Made by a program: the position numbers and the translations under genes
The notes under the pieces: model-generated
Databases searched by the model: none
Told to the model about the DNA's origin: nothing
The model's input: the letters and a program-made list of their open reading frames with translations, nothing else
Shown here: one piece after another, positions 36,990 through 48,674 of the stretch
Layout of the letters: the number at the start of each line of letters is the position of its first letter
Numbering within the stretch: position 1 is the stretch's first letter
DNA from: Heterocephalus glaber
Taxonomy: Eukaryota; Chordata; Mammalia; Rodentia; Bathyergidae
DNA length: 64,000 bases
Assembly: GCF_000247695.1 (NCBI RefSeq)
Contig: NW_004624732.1
Location: 39,475,962-39,539,961, forward strand
Direction of reading: 5' to 3'

Positions 36990-37178
36990 CCATTGTCACA
37001 GTGTTTTCACACAAGGTCAAGCATACTGCTGGATCTTAAAAATAGATGTAGCCTATTCAGAGAACTTCAGACTCTGTGGCTTTTATTCATTGCCACATTT
37101 CCCATGGCCTCTGAATACAAGTGGGCTCTTGATAAATATTGTTGCAAGGGTGAATATATCAGTAATTTAAGTTGCTCA
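36990..37178 (+). mobile_element. Possible L2 LINE 3' end
   Basis: The terminal block 'gggctcttgataaatattgttg' (in part) is the L2-type ending seen also at 43.89 kb. The similarity to that copy continues about 30 bases past the usual L2 end. Upstream blocks are poorly preserved. Confidence 0.5.
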
Positions 37179-37184
37179 GTAACA

Positions 37185-37780
37185 ATTATATGACATTTAC
37201 AAATGAAAATGTATGGCACATTCACAAAGGGAAATTTATGCCCTGCTTATAAGCAGAAAAAAGAAGCATAGAAGTTTTATCCGTTGTGTGCTTATGACAA
37301 GGATTTAAGAGACTATTTTTGCTAAAAGCACCGATTCCTCACTTGGGCCTGCAGATATCCAATGGGTAACTAAAAGCAAGAAAGAAACTTCGCATCTCTG
37401 CCTGTATTTTTTATTTGTTTCCTTTTCTACTTAAAAATTGAGATCAGATTCCTGCTCAACTGACATGTTAGTCATTTAAAGAAAGTTCACTAAAGCTGGT
37501 AATCCTCCCCTCTTCAAAGAGGAAGACAAAAAATAAGAGTAATTAAGGTATATTCTAGATGCACAGGAACACCATAATCAATACATTGTCAATTGCTAGT
37601 TTTTCCAAACTATGATGCAAAACTTTGGAATAACCTGAAGGAACTAATTCTATCTTGTTTTTCTGACTTGTCTTTTTCTCTGAGTCATGCTTTCCAGCAG
37701 TCCTCTTGCATTGCAGGAATAGTAGTCTTGCAGGAATATCACCCCTACAATGAGACTGTTCTTCTAATCCGGAGCAATTA
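37185..37780. other. Unclassified stretch
   Basis: A 62-codon plus-strand frame (37593-37781) with no motif. I see nothing else. Confidence 0.4.
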
Positions 37781-37783
37781 ATT

Positions 37784-38125
37784 TGTGATGAAAACTAAGG
37801 CAGTCTCCCCTAAGCAACAGCAATCACCTCATGGTGAGAGCCCAATAGCCTCCTCCAGGGCCAGTGAATTCTCCAGGACATAGAAGAACCAGAGTTTGAC
37901 CATCCAGACCATATTTAACTAATATTGCTCAACTGTGCATCTCCTTCACTTCCTGCCCCAGTTCTTCCCCTATTCAAACATGAAGCTCCTGTCAATACAC
38001 CTTAAGACAAAGATAAGAATCCTGGTCTCTTTGCCTCCCTGATGCTGAATAAAATATCTTAGCTATTCCAGGATTAATTTTCCTGTTTTATCTGGACCTA
38101 GCTCCTTGGGACTCCAAGAAGTCAG
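37784..38125 (+). mobile_element. Solo LTR of an endogenous retrovirus
   Basis: It begins TGTGATGAAAACTAAGGC, is relatively rich in G+C ('agcctcctccagggcc'), and has the AATAAA signal at 38048-38053. A U5-like C/T-rich stretch ends near 'ccttgggactccaag'. The layout of promoter-like U3, signal and U5 is LTR-like, but neither internal retroviral sequence nor a second LTR is seen. Its right boundary is approximate and no clean target duplication was found. Confidence 0.5.
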
Positions 38126-38129
38126 ATTG

Positions 38130-39890
38130 GTAAAGATGGACCTAGACTAGGACTCCAGTAACATGCTATTTCTCAGCTATTTTCAGCTGTAAATAATCCT
38201 ACACTAAGGAAGCATATTTTGGGGTGACGTATTCTGTTCCCCATCCAAAATTTCCTTTTAAATATTCTAGCATTTGATCCTGTGATATTGTAAAATGTGG
38301 ATTATCTGATAAGCACATGAATTGATAGTTAGCAAAAACAAGGCCTGAACTACAGTCAGCTACATTGATGAGAACTAATGTAAGAATAGGCAGTGAAATT
38401 GGAACTTTGACCTGAAAAGGAGTTTCTCGGGCAAAATAAAATGCAAGCTTTCACAACATTCAGGGCCCAGTGTAGGGGAAACTTCAAAATGCAGAATATG
38501 GGGTTTTCTTTTCAGCTATGCACCCTTAGTAACTGGTTTAAGAGAGCCTGAGTTCCAACTGGTCATTCTAAATGCACCGAGACACCTCTCATAGCTTGCC
38601 ACTGAAAAACTGAGCAAAGTCCCCCACTCTGCTTATCCACAAAAGAAGGCCCATGTGGGGACACTCTTGGGACCCTTTCCTACCAGGAGCTCTTTTTCTT
38701 CTTTCCCATAAACACTCTCCTAACTTCCATCTTTTCATCCCCAATTTTATTCTTCAATTTTGTGAGCCAATAGCTTGGTTTTACTTGGTTTTTAAGGAAT
38801 TGGCAATTTCAGTGGTAGTAAATTTGCACTAGTGAAATTGGCGAAGGCCTAGAGAAACCTTCACATATATTCTTTAAATGGCAATGTTCTTAAGGTTTTT
38901 ACTGGGAAGACCCTTCAGAATCTGCTCAAGGGTTGTTCAGAACCAGCTTTTAAGAATGGGCATGCACAGAAGAAGCAAGATTGAGTGGTCAAAGACTTTA
39001 TGATGTGACAATCTCAAAATTTGCCACACGTATGTAATATGTAAAAGAGGAAAAATAAAAGTATATTTTTAAGGTATGTTGACTTATTTTTCAGCAAGTT
39101 GTACTACCTTACATTTCTTTCTTGAAAATTAAATCCCTTCTAAGTATAATGTCATTCCAAGCCTTCTTGAGTTGGCCTCTTACATTTGCATATAACTGTC
39201 ATTCTAAGGAAAATGGATTTAACTTGGCAATTAATCAGTGTCAGGATGCCTTCATTGTAGAAACTAATTCACTTGCACAGAGTTAACCTAGCTTTCTTCA
39301 TTGAATTCCAAAGGAAATATATGAAGCATCTGGATTTTTGACATGCCTATGTCTCAGTAGCTGAAGTGATAATGTTTTTATTGAAGAGATGTAAAACACC
39401 TGGGGTGTTAACATTTAATTGAAGCTTGTTTTTTCTGAAAGAACAGAAATGAATTTGTACTTTGTCATAATCCATTTCCCCAAAGAAACAGTTCCTCCAC
39501 AGAAATCAAACAATAAAACTGGTACCTCATTTGATTTTTAACCAACTGATCGGATTACTCATTATTTAAAGAAACTAATGTGATTATAATTATAACAATT
39601 AAAATAAGAATCAATAGCATTTTGCAATGAATGCATATTTCATTCTTATATGTGTGTATGTGTATCTAATATATTTTTTACTATAATTCTTTTCAGTATA
39701 TAAAAACAGCAATATTAAAAGTCAAGTGTGCTTAGAGAAATCTTGTCTCGTTGAATTTGGAAGACTATGAATTGTGTTATAAAATTTTCCACATAGAAAT
39801 AAATATAAGCTAACAAAGAACATTTTGCTCAATATAGAAAATTTACAGTTAGTAGCCTTGGTAAATCCTATCATTTTGGACAGTGAACCT
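38130..39890. other. Unclassified stretch
   Basis: The segment 38455-38740 is richer in G+C and could be another worn LTR. The remainder is AT-rich without recognisable repeats or frames. Confidence 0.4.
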
Positions 39891-39896
39891 TTCACA

Positions 39897-40779
39897 CTTT
39901 TTTTTCCATTTTATTTTTTTGGTACATTTTAGGTACACAATACAGTTACATTCATCATTGGTATCTTGTACCTTTACATGATGTGTTTTGGTTCTTACTT
40001 TTTCCCTATTCCCCTGACCTCCCTTCACCCCTCCACCCTTCCCTATTTACAAAGACTTTGTTTCCATGTTTTTCCTTTTCTCATATTTTTTTCTTTTCCC
40101 TTCTTTCCTTTCCCCTACCACTCCCACTTCCCCTACTCCTTTAGACATTTTCTTCCTATTTCACAATATCAATTATATATTTTGATTCTCATTTACACTT
40201 TTAGTTTTTCACACCAGGGCAACTATTTGGTATTTACATATGTGTCCTATGTATTTCACTTAAGAGTATGGCCTCAATGTACATCCATTTACCTCTAAAT
40301 GTCTCTAGTTTCTCATTCTTTATGGCTAAGTAGTACTACATTTTATTAGAAAAACCCACATCTTCTTTATCCAATCTCCAGTCGATGGGCAGGTTTTAGC
40401 TATTACAAACTGTGCCTCTATAAACATGGTTGTGCATATATCACCATGGTATGATTCTTTTAATTCTTTTGGGGAGATATCCAGTAAAGGAATAGCTGGG
40501 TCAAATGGGACTTCCAATCCTAGTTGTTTGAGGTATCTCCATATTGATTTCCACAGTGGTTGCACCAGTCTGCACTCCACCAACAATGAAGAAGGGTTCC
40601 TTTCTGCCCACTACCCCTCCTCCAGTACTTGTTATTAGTAGATTTCATGATAGCAGCCATTCTTTCTGGTGTGAGGTGAAATCTCAGCATTGTTTTCATC
40701 TGCATCTCTGGAATGACCAGTGATGTTGAACATTTTTTCATATATTTATTTACCGCTTTTACTTCTTTGTCTGAGAAAT
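39897..40779 (-). mobile_element. 5'-truncated L1
   Basis: Poly-T, then 'ttggtacattttaggtacacaa' (in part), the C/T-rich 3' UTR and the antisense ORF2 end. The 3' UTR closely matches the L1 starting at 28.29 kb, so both belong to one subfamily. No target duplication was identified. Confidence 0.9.
40326..40741 (-). pseudogene. L1 ORF2 C-terminal fragment
   Basis: Two overlapping minus-strand frames cover the ORF2 C-terminus, separated by a frameshift. One has MKKCSTSLVIPEMQMKT, RFHLTPERMA and GTLLHCWW. The other continues with RLVQPLWKSIWRYLKQLGL, EVPFDPAIPLLDI and DWIKKMW. These are the standard L1 C-terminal blocks including the Cys/His-rich area. The stop after KCSTT marks the decayed end. 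Confidence 0.92.
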
Positions 40780-40784
40780 ATTTA

Positions 40785-42140
40785 AATTAAGAATTGAAAA
40801 GCAACTGAAATTTCAGTATTCTTTTCTAGATGCTTACTCCTTGACATTAAATAGGAGTTCCTAAATTGGAGGAATTTTTGTGCACAATTTTAAATTTTAA
40901 ATTTTTATATTTGATAAAAACTTAGAATATGTTTTGAAGAATTCTTAAAGGTAAAATCATGAAATGTAAATATAAAATAAACTCTCAAAGTTTTTATTTA
41001 AAATAATAATTAAAGATGGAACCACCAAGATATAATGATTGTAAAGAAAATTCAAATGATTCACACAGATAGGCAATTAGAAGTAATGTAATGAATTTGT
41101 AAACAAATGCCAAATTTCCCAATATCTATAGATTAATGATCAATCATATCTGCCCTAGACAAAATTTATCTCCATTTCTAACAGAAAGAAGCATTTTCAT
41201 TTCTATCACTTTTCTACAACTTGGAGTTCTAAAATAGGTTGATGAGACCCTGAAAGTCTAAAATAATCCAAAATGATATTCTGGACAAGATACTATTAAT
41301 TGATATTTTTTAGTTTCAGTGTCTGTATAGTTATTCCTGAGATATGTCACTTAATTTAAGAATTAAGATTAATGATGACTTTCACTGTGATGTGTAATAA
41401 AATTAAAGAAATGAATACCATAAACACAATGTGCTGCATTTGAAGAATTATCTGTACAAATTGAATACTTTCTATTTATACAATAAGCAATTAAAAGTCA
41501 CTATTACCAAAAATAACTTTAATGTTATGCCCACAATACGTGAACACTTATACATGTGTTTGGTTTTCTTTTGTAATGCTTTTTAAGTAATAGGACAGAA
41601 AATTTTGACTTGTGTATAGTAGAGAAAAATAACAAATTGAAAGTAAATTTTCTTAAAATGGGAGAGTATGTGTCTCTACAAGTTTATTAACAAATTAGCT
41701 TGTAAGTTCATAGTGCAGTGTTTATATAGCAGAGTTTATATGCAGAATATCCTATGTCAGTGCTCCCCCACCCCAAACTTGTACAATGTGGTAGAGTTGT
41801 TAATTTGCCTAAAGTCCTATTTCAAGGATTATATCTAAAGCTTTCATCAGATTCTTAATGAGATACAAAATTACTAAAAGGTTAAAATCTTCTATTTCAG
41901 AACAAAATTATTCTGACCTATTTGTCTGCCTGATATTATTCCACTCAATCTTTCCAACTATTTAGAGCAGAGAAAATTGCTGAGGTATCAAGAAATTCCA
42001 AGAACACTGGTATGACAGGAAGGCTTGTTAAAATATTATCCTGGAAACTCACACTTTGTTGCCTGGACACTCAGCTATTTGGGACCCCCATCACTCCCAC
42101 CCACACAAACACTTATTCCTTTCTTCAGAAAAACAGTATA
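40785..42140. other. Unclassified AT-rich stretch
   Basis: I see nothing. No frame reaches 60 codons. Confidence 0.45.
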
Positions 42141-42176
42141 CATGAAAATAAAAATAAAAATAAAAATTGAGCTCTC

Positions 42177-42401
42177 AGCTCAGTGTAGTAGCATCTGACT
42201 ATAATCCTGGTACTCAGGAAGACTGACTGAGAAGGATCACAAGTTCAAGTCAGGCCTGAGCAACTTAGTGACTTAATGAGACCCTGTCTCAAAATTAAAA
42301 AAAAAAAAATGTTTCAAAGGCTGGGGATGTAGTTCAGTGTGAAGGCCATGGGTCCAATTACCAGTACCAGAAACAAACAAATAAAAAACTCCATACAAAT
42401 T
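42177..42401 (+). mobile_element. Composite B1-ID SINE
   Basis: The first half is 7SL-like ('tagcatctgactataatcctgg', 'gcctgagcaacttagtg', 'gagaccctgtctcaaaatt', in part). After an A-run the second half is ID-like (GGCTGGGGATGTAGTTCAGT, then 'gggtccaattaccagtacc'), followed by an A-rich tail. This matches the dimeric B1-ID design known from squirrels, dormice and some other non-murid rodents. Flanks at 42162-42176 and 42402-42416 agree at 13 of 15 bases, fitting a target duplication. A (AAAAT)n run lies just upstream. Confidence 0.88.
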
Positions 42402-42419
42402 AAAAAATGAACTCTCCCT

Positions 42420-43475
42420 AGGACTGAGTGACAAAGCATTGTTGCCTTTACCTGGTCTGTCTGGAATCTCAGTACAGGGATTATTTGCCAATTATTGTAT
42501 ATGGAGAGAAAAGGGATAATGGATTCCCTCTTCTGGAATGTAAATATATATATTATATATTTTGTAGAAAGGTCTGGTATGAGACCTGTTTGATGATATT
42601 AAGGATCAGAAGAAGTGTTAGATAGCTTTTCATTGCTGTGGCAAAATACTTGAGAAAATCAACCACTCTTTCAAAACCAGAGCTTTTCAAGGATGTTCCA
42701 GACCCGAACCATAACAAGAGCCTGTGTAGTCTGTTCTGTTAGAACTTTGACTAACAAGTCAATAAAGCTTATTCATGTTCCTCAACCTATGACTTAAAAT
42801 AGTGTGAAATTTTGACCTACCATTAGGGAAATAGAGTTTGTGATACTAAAGGGAAATAAATTCATTTATTTAAGAAACACAAACGCTTGTATGGTGAACT
42901 TGGGAGAGAGAAGCAGAAGCTAACTACTTGAGAGAGGGGGAGAAGTAGTGCCATCAGGACTTAGTAAGTTGAGTGAACTTAGAATGATGCTATGGTGGCT
43001 GTCTGAATATATCCCTGATTCAGCAATGGTACTGAGCACAGACAGGAAAACACTGTCTCAGAAACCAAAGAGCACTTGCACTTAAGCACTGTGAGCTTCC
43101 TGACTCTGGTATGATGCCTTTATAAAATGAATAGAACAGAGAGTGATGAGTCATGTTTTTGTCAACACTAGGAAATTAAACACAGCTAATCTAGAGCTTT
43201 AAAAGGCATTTGCCAAATGCTTGAGATGAGCAACATTTGGGAAAACAGCAGCTACAAAAAATTAGTTGCAATTTGAAAAGAAACAAGGTGAATTCTGAGA
43301 TGTCACCTGGAGCAGGCCAAGGGCAGCGGTGAGAGCAAGTGTCTGGGCTTCATGCAGCAGGGTGTCAGGGACTCAAACCAGAAAATTCAGGGGTGATCTG
43401 AACTGTCCATTCGGAAATGCCCGAAGTCATTGATAGAAGAGAAGACTTATTACAACAGGAAGGGCCCACGGTATT
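42420..43475. other. Mostly unclassified; LTR-like fragment near 42.62 kb
   Basis: The bases 42618-42665 ('cattgctgtggcaaaatacttgag', in part) resemble the antisense end of rodent MaLR LTRs, but the match is short. The remainder shows no repeat. The 72-codon minus frame at 42273-42491 overlaps the SINE and is an artefact. Confidence 0.35.
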
Positions 43476-43479
43476 CTAA

Positions 43480-43925
43480 ACCATCTCAAATGAACTCTTT
43501 CACTTGGTGGCTCTGTGATACCTTTCCAGATCAGTACACCGTCGCCTTCAGGTTTCAGACTCAAAGAGCTCTGGCTTGCTCACGCCAGGCATTGCACAAC
43601 GCTCACTCACTTGGAGACCTTTATCCATCCAGGACTCACATCACCCCTTAGTGCACATCACTCTTCTCTGGTCACCCACCACGCACCCTTTTAGCATGGT
43701 TTCCTGCTCTTTTCCATCCATCTTTACACTTTGAATTTATTTTGTTTTTTGGCGTACCATCACTTCTCTCCTTGACATTACATACTTATCTGTTAACTAC
43801 TTTCCTGCTACACTGTGAGCCCCAGGGGAAAAAGTCCCCATGTGTTATATTTGCTGCCAAATAGCACATAGCCCTTGGATATAATAAGCAGGCTCTTGAT
43901 AAATGTTGTGACGGGATGAATATAT
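43480..43925 (+). mobile_element. L2 LINE 3' part
   Basis: The order 'atacctttccagatcagtacacc', 'ttgacattacatacttatctg', 'cactgtgagccccaggggaaaa', 'aatagcacatagcccttgg', 'ggctcttgataaatg' (in part) is the L2 3' sequence. The 73-codon frame at 43430-43651 falls across its start and is not a gene. Confidence 0.7.
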
Positions 43926-44049
43926 CACTTATCTAAGTTGTTCATACCAATGATGAGAACTTCTGATGCCTAACTTTGGCATTCACACTTACAATGGTGA
44001 TAATAAAGCACCATGGTAAATGTAAAGATAAGAAGAGATTCTCTTAACA

Positions 44050-44240
44050 ATAATTTCAGCTCATACTTAGTAAATACACACTAAATAGATTTTTCTATTT
44101 AAATGTGTATAGTCTATAAAATAGAGACTATAGTTAAACCCTCTGTGGAACAGGAAACAGGCTCACAGAGAGCAGAACGGACTGGGATATGATTTTATCC
44201 CAAGCAGTGAGGCTCCAGAGCACTCTCCACAAACGTGGAA
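44050..44240 (-). mobile_element. MIR SINE
   Basis: Antisense MIR core: 'gtggaacaggaaacaggctcacagagagcagaac', followed by 'gggatatgattttatccc' and 'gaggctccagagcactctc' (in part). These correspond to the MIR blocks gaggaaactgaggcacagagagg and ctggctccagagtccacgctc. Confidence 0.75.
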
Positions 44241-44244
44241 GATG

Positions 44245-45100
44245 CTACATCCTTAATAGATGAAACAGGAGCTCAGCTAATGAGGATTAAAGTTAGTAAG
44301 ACTACTATAGTTGTTTTCACGATCATAAAATTTTCCATCACATTGATATGTTGTATTTTTCTTACAAGTTCCTTATAGTTGTGTATGTAAGCTGTCTTCT
44401 TAAAAAAAAATCATTATAAGCGATGTTTCAAAGGAATCCTTGTATATCTGGCTATCTGGAAAATATATTTATAGAATATATATTCAGAATTATAATAGGT
44501 AGGTCAAATACTTTAAATTTTGATATCTCTCACTTACATTTCCAACAAACTGGACTTTCAACATTTTGTTTTCCAGAAAGTGTCTCACATGTATTTGTTG
44601 CTTCCATAGGCTCTCATTTTCACTATCAGTATTTCATTTTATTTAAAATATTTGGAATTTACTGCTCAGGATTCACAAAGTTGTAATCCTTTTTTGAAAA
44701 GTCAAAATTAATTTATTATTCTTGTCTCAATTCTCAAACCATGCTGCTTGCCTTGTTATTTTCTGTGAAAAACTGTTATAATAATACATTTGATTCAGCC
44801 ATATGATTCCAAAAAGTCTATATATTTATTTATATTTTAACAAAGGTATTGCTAATGTTTTGGGCATTTGATATTTAAATTTCTAAGTGATTGTAAAAGG
44901 TTCTAATAAACATTAGCTATTCAAATCATTACATGTCTTGTACCACCTAGTCTAGATTTTCCTGAGCCATGATACTCTTTCAATGTTTATTTAACTACTA
45001 TAAATGTACTTCCTGATTTTCCATTATTCCACAAAATACTTAGAAAAAACAAAGAATTTCAATAATGTACATTGCTCTTAAATATAAAAGATCACTCAAA
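44245..45100. other. Unclassified AT-rich stretch
   Basis: An 87-codon plus-strand frame (44423-44686) is Phe/Ile-rich and has no motif. I see no repeat. Confidence 0.4.
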
Positions 45101-45112
45101 AATGCATATATT

Positions 45113-45231
45113 TTAAAAACATGATATCTGAATAACGTTTGTGGGCTCTAGCTCATCAAGGGAAACCACACAGTCACCATAATCCCCTCATGAAGAGGAC
45201 ATACTCTAACTAAATCATTAAAGAAATTGTT
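45113..45231 (+). repeat. Diverged direct repeat, copy A
   Basis: It shares about 70 percent of positions with 45915-46034. Conserved landmarks are ACATGATAT, GTTTGTGG, TCTAGC, CATCAA, ATAATCC and CATTAAAGAAA versus CACTAAAGAAA. The family is unknown to me. Confidence 0.6.
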
Positions 45232-45568
45232 AAATATTTATATACATAGTGAAAACAATTGAAGAGTGGTTATGGCTTGAGATTACAATTAGAATTTCTA
45301 AATGGAATAGAGTACCTATGAGACCCTAACTTGTATAAATAAAATTTGAAATGTAAGTACAATAATTTTAATTGCTACCACTTTACCAGTGAAACTTTTC
45401 AAAAGATACTTGAAGAGATTTACCAACTTAAATTGTTCATTTATTTAGAAAGCCTAGCAAAGTACCATATACAAAGAACATGTAAAATAAGTTGAGTTCA
45501 GACCTCCATATATTACACATTTGATTGTTTCTGTAATTTCTACACAGATAAGCCCAAAAGATGAAGAC

Positions 45569-45610
45569 ATATCTATATCTATATCTGTATCTATATCTAT
45601 AGATATATAT
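45569..45610. repeat. (TATCTA)n microsatellite
   Basis: About six TATCTA units with one G substitution. It produces the Arg/Tyr-alternating minus-strand frame at 45437-45622. Confidence 0.9.
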
Positions 45611-45689
45611 GCCTTTTGGCAAAGATCAAGTGTTTTACATATATAAATAAGACCAAGGCATTAGTGGATTTGATGTTTGATGAAGTCTT

Positions 45690-45900
45690 CTTCTCACAGT
45701 GACTTATTACTGTATCTTCACATGGCAGAAGTGGGTAAGACAGTTTACTTCAAAATGGTATATAGGTACAAATTCACTCATGACTAGAGGTGACATGACT
45801 TAATCACTTCCCAAAAGGCTTCACTTCTTAATACTATCATATTAGTTATTTAATTCCAACATAGTGACATATGGAAGTACCTCAATATTCAAACCATATA
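45690..45900 (-). mobile_element. MaLR LTR fragment
   Basis: The plus-strand order 'cttcacatggcagaag', 'aaattcactcatgac', 'cttaatcacttcccaaaagg' and the terminal 'attcaaaccatata' (in part) follows the antisense MaLR LTR 3' half. Only the half nearest the LTR start is kept. Confidence 0.55.
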
Positions 45901-45914
45901 TATATGGAAACACA

Positions 45915-46034
45915 CATTTTAAAGACATGATATTCACATAAAGTTTGTGGATTCTAGCCCATCAAAAGAAGCAGCACTGGTACTATAATCCAGTTTTAAA
46001 GATGATGTATCCTAGCTACATCACTAAAGAAACT
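45915..46034 (+). repeat. Diverged direct repeat, copy B
   Basis: The partner of 45113-45231 in the same orientation, beginning immediately after the MaLR fragment. Confidence 0.6.
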
Positions 46035-46039
46035 GAATC

Positions 46040-46205
46040 TATTTGCGAGCATAATGCTTGAATATCAAAGTAAATTTCCCCATAGGAAATATTGGGAACT
46101 CAAATAATACATACCACAACTAAAAAATATTTGTATGAAATGATTCTAATACTGTAATATAATACAAAATAATGAAGAAAATACAAAATATAAAGAAAAA
46201 TGAAC
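46040..46205. mobile_element. Possible old DNA-transposon remnant
   Basis: The words 'aatttccccataggaaat', 'tgggaactcaaataat' and 'atgattctaatactgtaat' (in part) recall a Tigger-type ancient element, but no inverted ends or TA duplication were located. Confidence 0.3.
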
Positions 46206-46209
46206 CAAT

Positions 46210-48145
46210 TTACCTGCACTTAACTTTGAAAATCTTTGTGGCTAGTATAAGGGAGTCAAAGGAGAGGAGGGTTATTCTGTAGGAAGAGTTTGACCATCAC
46301 TACTGAAATCACTGCAACCTATTGGCTGAATGGAATCTTCCTTTTTTCATGCAAATTTAATAAGAAATCTGTCCAGTGACACTTACTTTTGCCTCATTTT
46401 GAGGATTTCACTGAAATGTGACTGCATTATCCTTAAATAGTTCCATTGTTCCTATTGTTCCAGATTTATTTAGGTTGTACTTTTCAGCATTGTTTTCTGC
46501 ATTTTTACATGTTCCCTAATCTCATTTAAAGTGAGGTATTCCTCCAATTTTCTTCTTCCTCCTCCTCTGCAGACAAGATCGCCATAACTTACTCCTATTG
46601 GAAAATGATCGCCCACAATCTTGCAAAAAGAGACAGACAGAGGCAGAGACAGAGAGAGTTGTAATCATAGGACTTTAGACCTCATGTAATACTTGTATTT
46701 CAAAGTATCACCTGTTTTCATTTATCAAATTAAAATTTATTAGAAATGTTTGCTCATCTTGCAGAACACTCACAGAAGAAATTACTTACAATCCAAGGTT
46801 TTACTATATTGTCAGTAACATTTAAATATGATAAAATTTAAAATTCAGAATGGATCTTTAGGACATTCCTGATGTTTATTATCAATCAGATCTGATTAAT
46901 TTAAATGAGCACACAATATTTTTCCCAAAAGACTTAATATTTCACAAAACTGAGTGGAGAAGACTTGTTACAATTGCTTGCAATTTTCCCTTTGAATATA
47001 TTCATGTGTGCATGTTACAAATATAGTTCAATATGGAGCTAAGATATAGAAGATACATGTTTTATATCTTCTATTCTTCCTCATTCTCACTACCATTATC
47101 TTGGCTCAAGTCCTGATTAATTGTGCTAAGCCAGTTGCACCAGGCTCCACTCTCTTCAGAGAACTACAGATTGATTGGATTTGACAGTAAGTCTCCTTTA
47201 TGTTCAATGAAAGGTAGTCAGTAAGTAAAAACATAAGACTTTATCTGAACAACAATATAAAAGAACACCTATTATATTTTTTAAAATTTACATACCACAC
47301 TGTAGTATATTTAAAGCTGTTTCATTCAACTGTTTATGCATTACTTTTCTGGCAGATCATCTGATAAATTATACACACTTTATTTCCTTGACACATATTA
47401 TTTTGATACTTCTAACACAATTGAATTTGTGCTCCCCCATTAAAATGTATGCATCTAATGACCTTAAGGGAATTCATTCTAAAAATTCAGAAAAAAACTG
47501 AATTTTCAATTTTAAATTGACCCACTTATCATTACATTCATTATTGAAAATATTGGATAATCTAAGGTTTATGCATATACTTGTATTATTATACATAGTA
47601 GGAAACTGCCATTACACTGAACTTTGAATATGTTGAGGGAGATGTGAAACCTCAGAAACTCTGGTCTCTGTCACAGAAAGCTTATAATTTATTCGAAGTT
47701 GTACCATACATATACATAAAAATAAAATCTAAAGGTATGTTATTTGGCAGGAGATAAGAGATACAGACAAAGTAGTATTGAAATTCAAAGAAAGAAGAGA
47801 AGACTTAGTATTTTGCAGCTGAAAAATCCATCTGATTTACTTACATCTTCAACAGAATCACTCTACTTTTATCTGTTTTATTTGTTTATGCTCCTGGCTA
47901 AGATTTTATCTAAAAAGAGGGTTCAGTAGAAAAAAATAAATTTGAAAATCACAGTTGTCATAATGAAGTGGAACAGTGACAAAGATACTTAAAACAACGT
48001 TGGATAATCTTGTGTAGATGCATATGCTTGTTTTTAGGATGCATCATGTGGTGCTTTGGAAGTATATTGATTTACTTTTTTAAACTGCCAAGCCGCCATA
48101 GATTTCAAAGTGAATATAAATGCCTTTTCAAATATTTGTGCCACT
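46210..48145. other. Unclassified AT-rich stretch
   Basis: A short GACA/GAGA-rich run lies at 46627-46660. The 61-codon frame at 47744-47929 has no motif. I see no transposon. Confidence 0.4.
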
Positions 48146-48149
48146 TGCC

Positions 48150-48500
48150 ATTGCATAAAGAATAAAATCCAAGCTTTTTAGAAAAGCATGTTTCCCATTC
48201 TGGTTCCAACTCCCCTTTCTCCATTTTAATTCTCCTAATTGCAACTTAATACCTCATACTATAGACACAGCATTCTTTGAGATGTATATTCTTAATTTTT
48301 ATTTTACATGGGAGAAACCTAAAATTCAGTATGGTCAATTACCTGCAAATGATAAGCCATTACATAAAAGGTTCCTCTGCTTCCAAATACCTCTTTCCTT
48401 AATACTGAATTGTTTCTCATTAGTCATTCACCACTACAAGTGCAGCACTAAACTCACAACCCTGCTTGGTGCATGATTGGTAAATGAATGAATAAGCAAG
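48150..48500 (+). mobile_element. L2 LINE fragment
   Basis: Blocks 'gcataaagaataaaatccaagc', 'cattctggttccaactcccc' and the end 'tggtaaatgaatgaataag' (in part) match the L2 3' region. The 64-codon frame inside is chance. Confidence 0.6.
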
Positions 48501-48593
48501 AAAGTGAATATTAAAAGGGGAAAATAAAATCCTATCTTTAAATTTACCTTTCATGATTGAAGATATAACATAAAATTGTCAAAGAATTTCTTA

Positions 48594-48596
<3 letters not shown>

Positions 48597-48663
<67 letters not shown>

Positions 48664-48672
48664 GTATATAAT
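48597..48672. repeat. Compound (CT)n(TA)n microsatellite
   Basis: Seventeen CT units are joined to a TA tract interrupted by two TG steps. It is the mirror arrangement of the (TA)n(GA)n tract at 20.98 kb. Confidence 0.95.
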
Positions 48673-48674
48673 AG

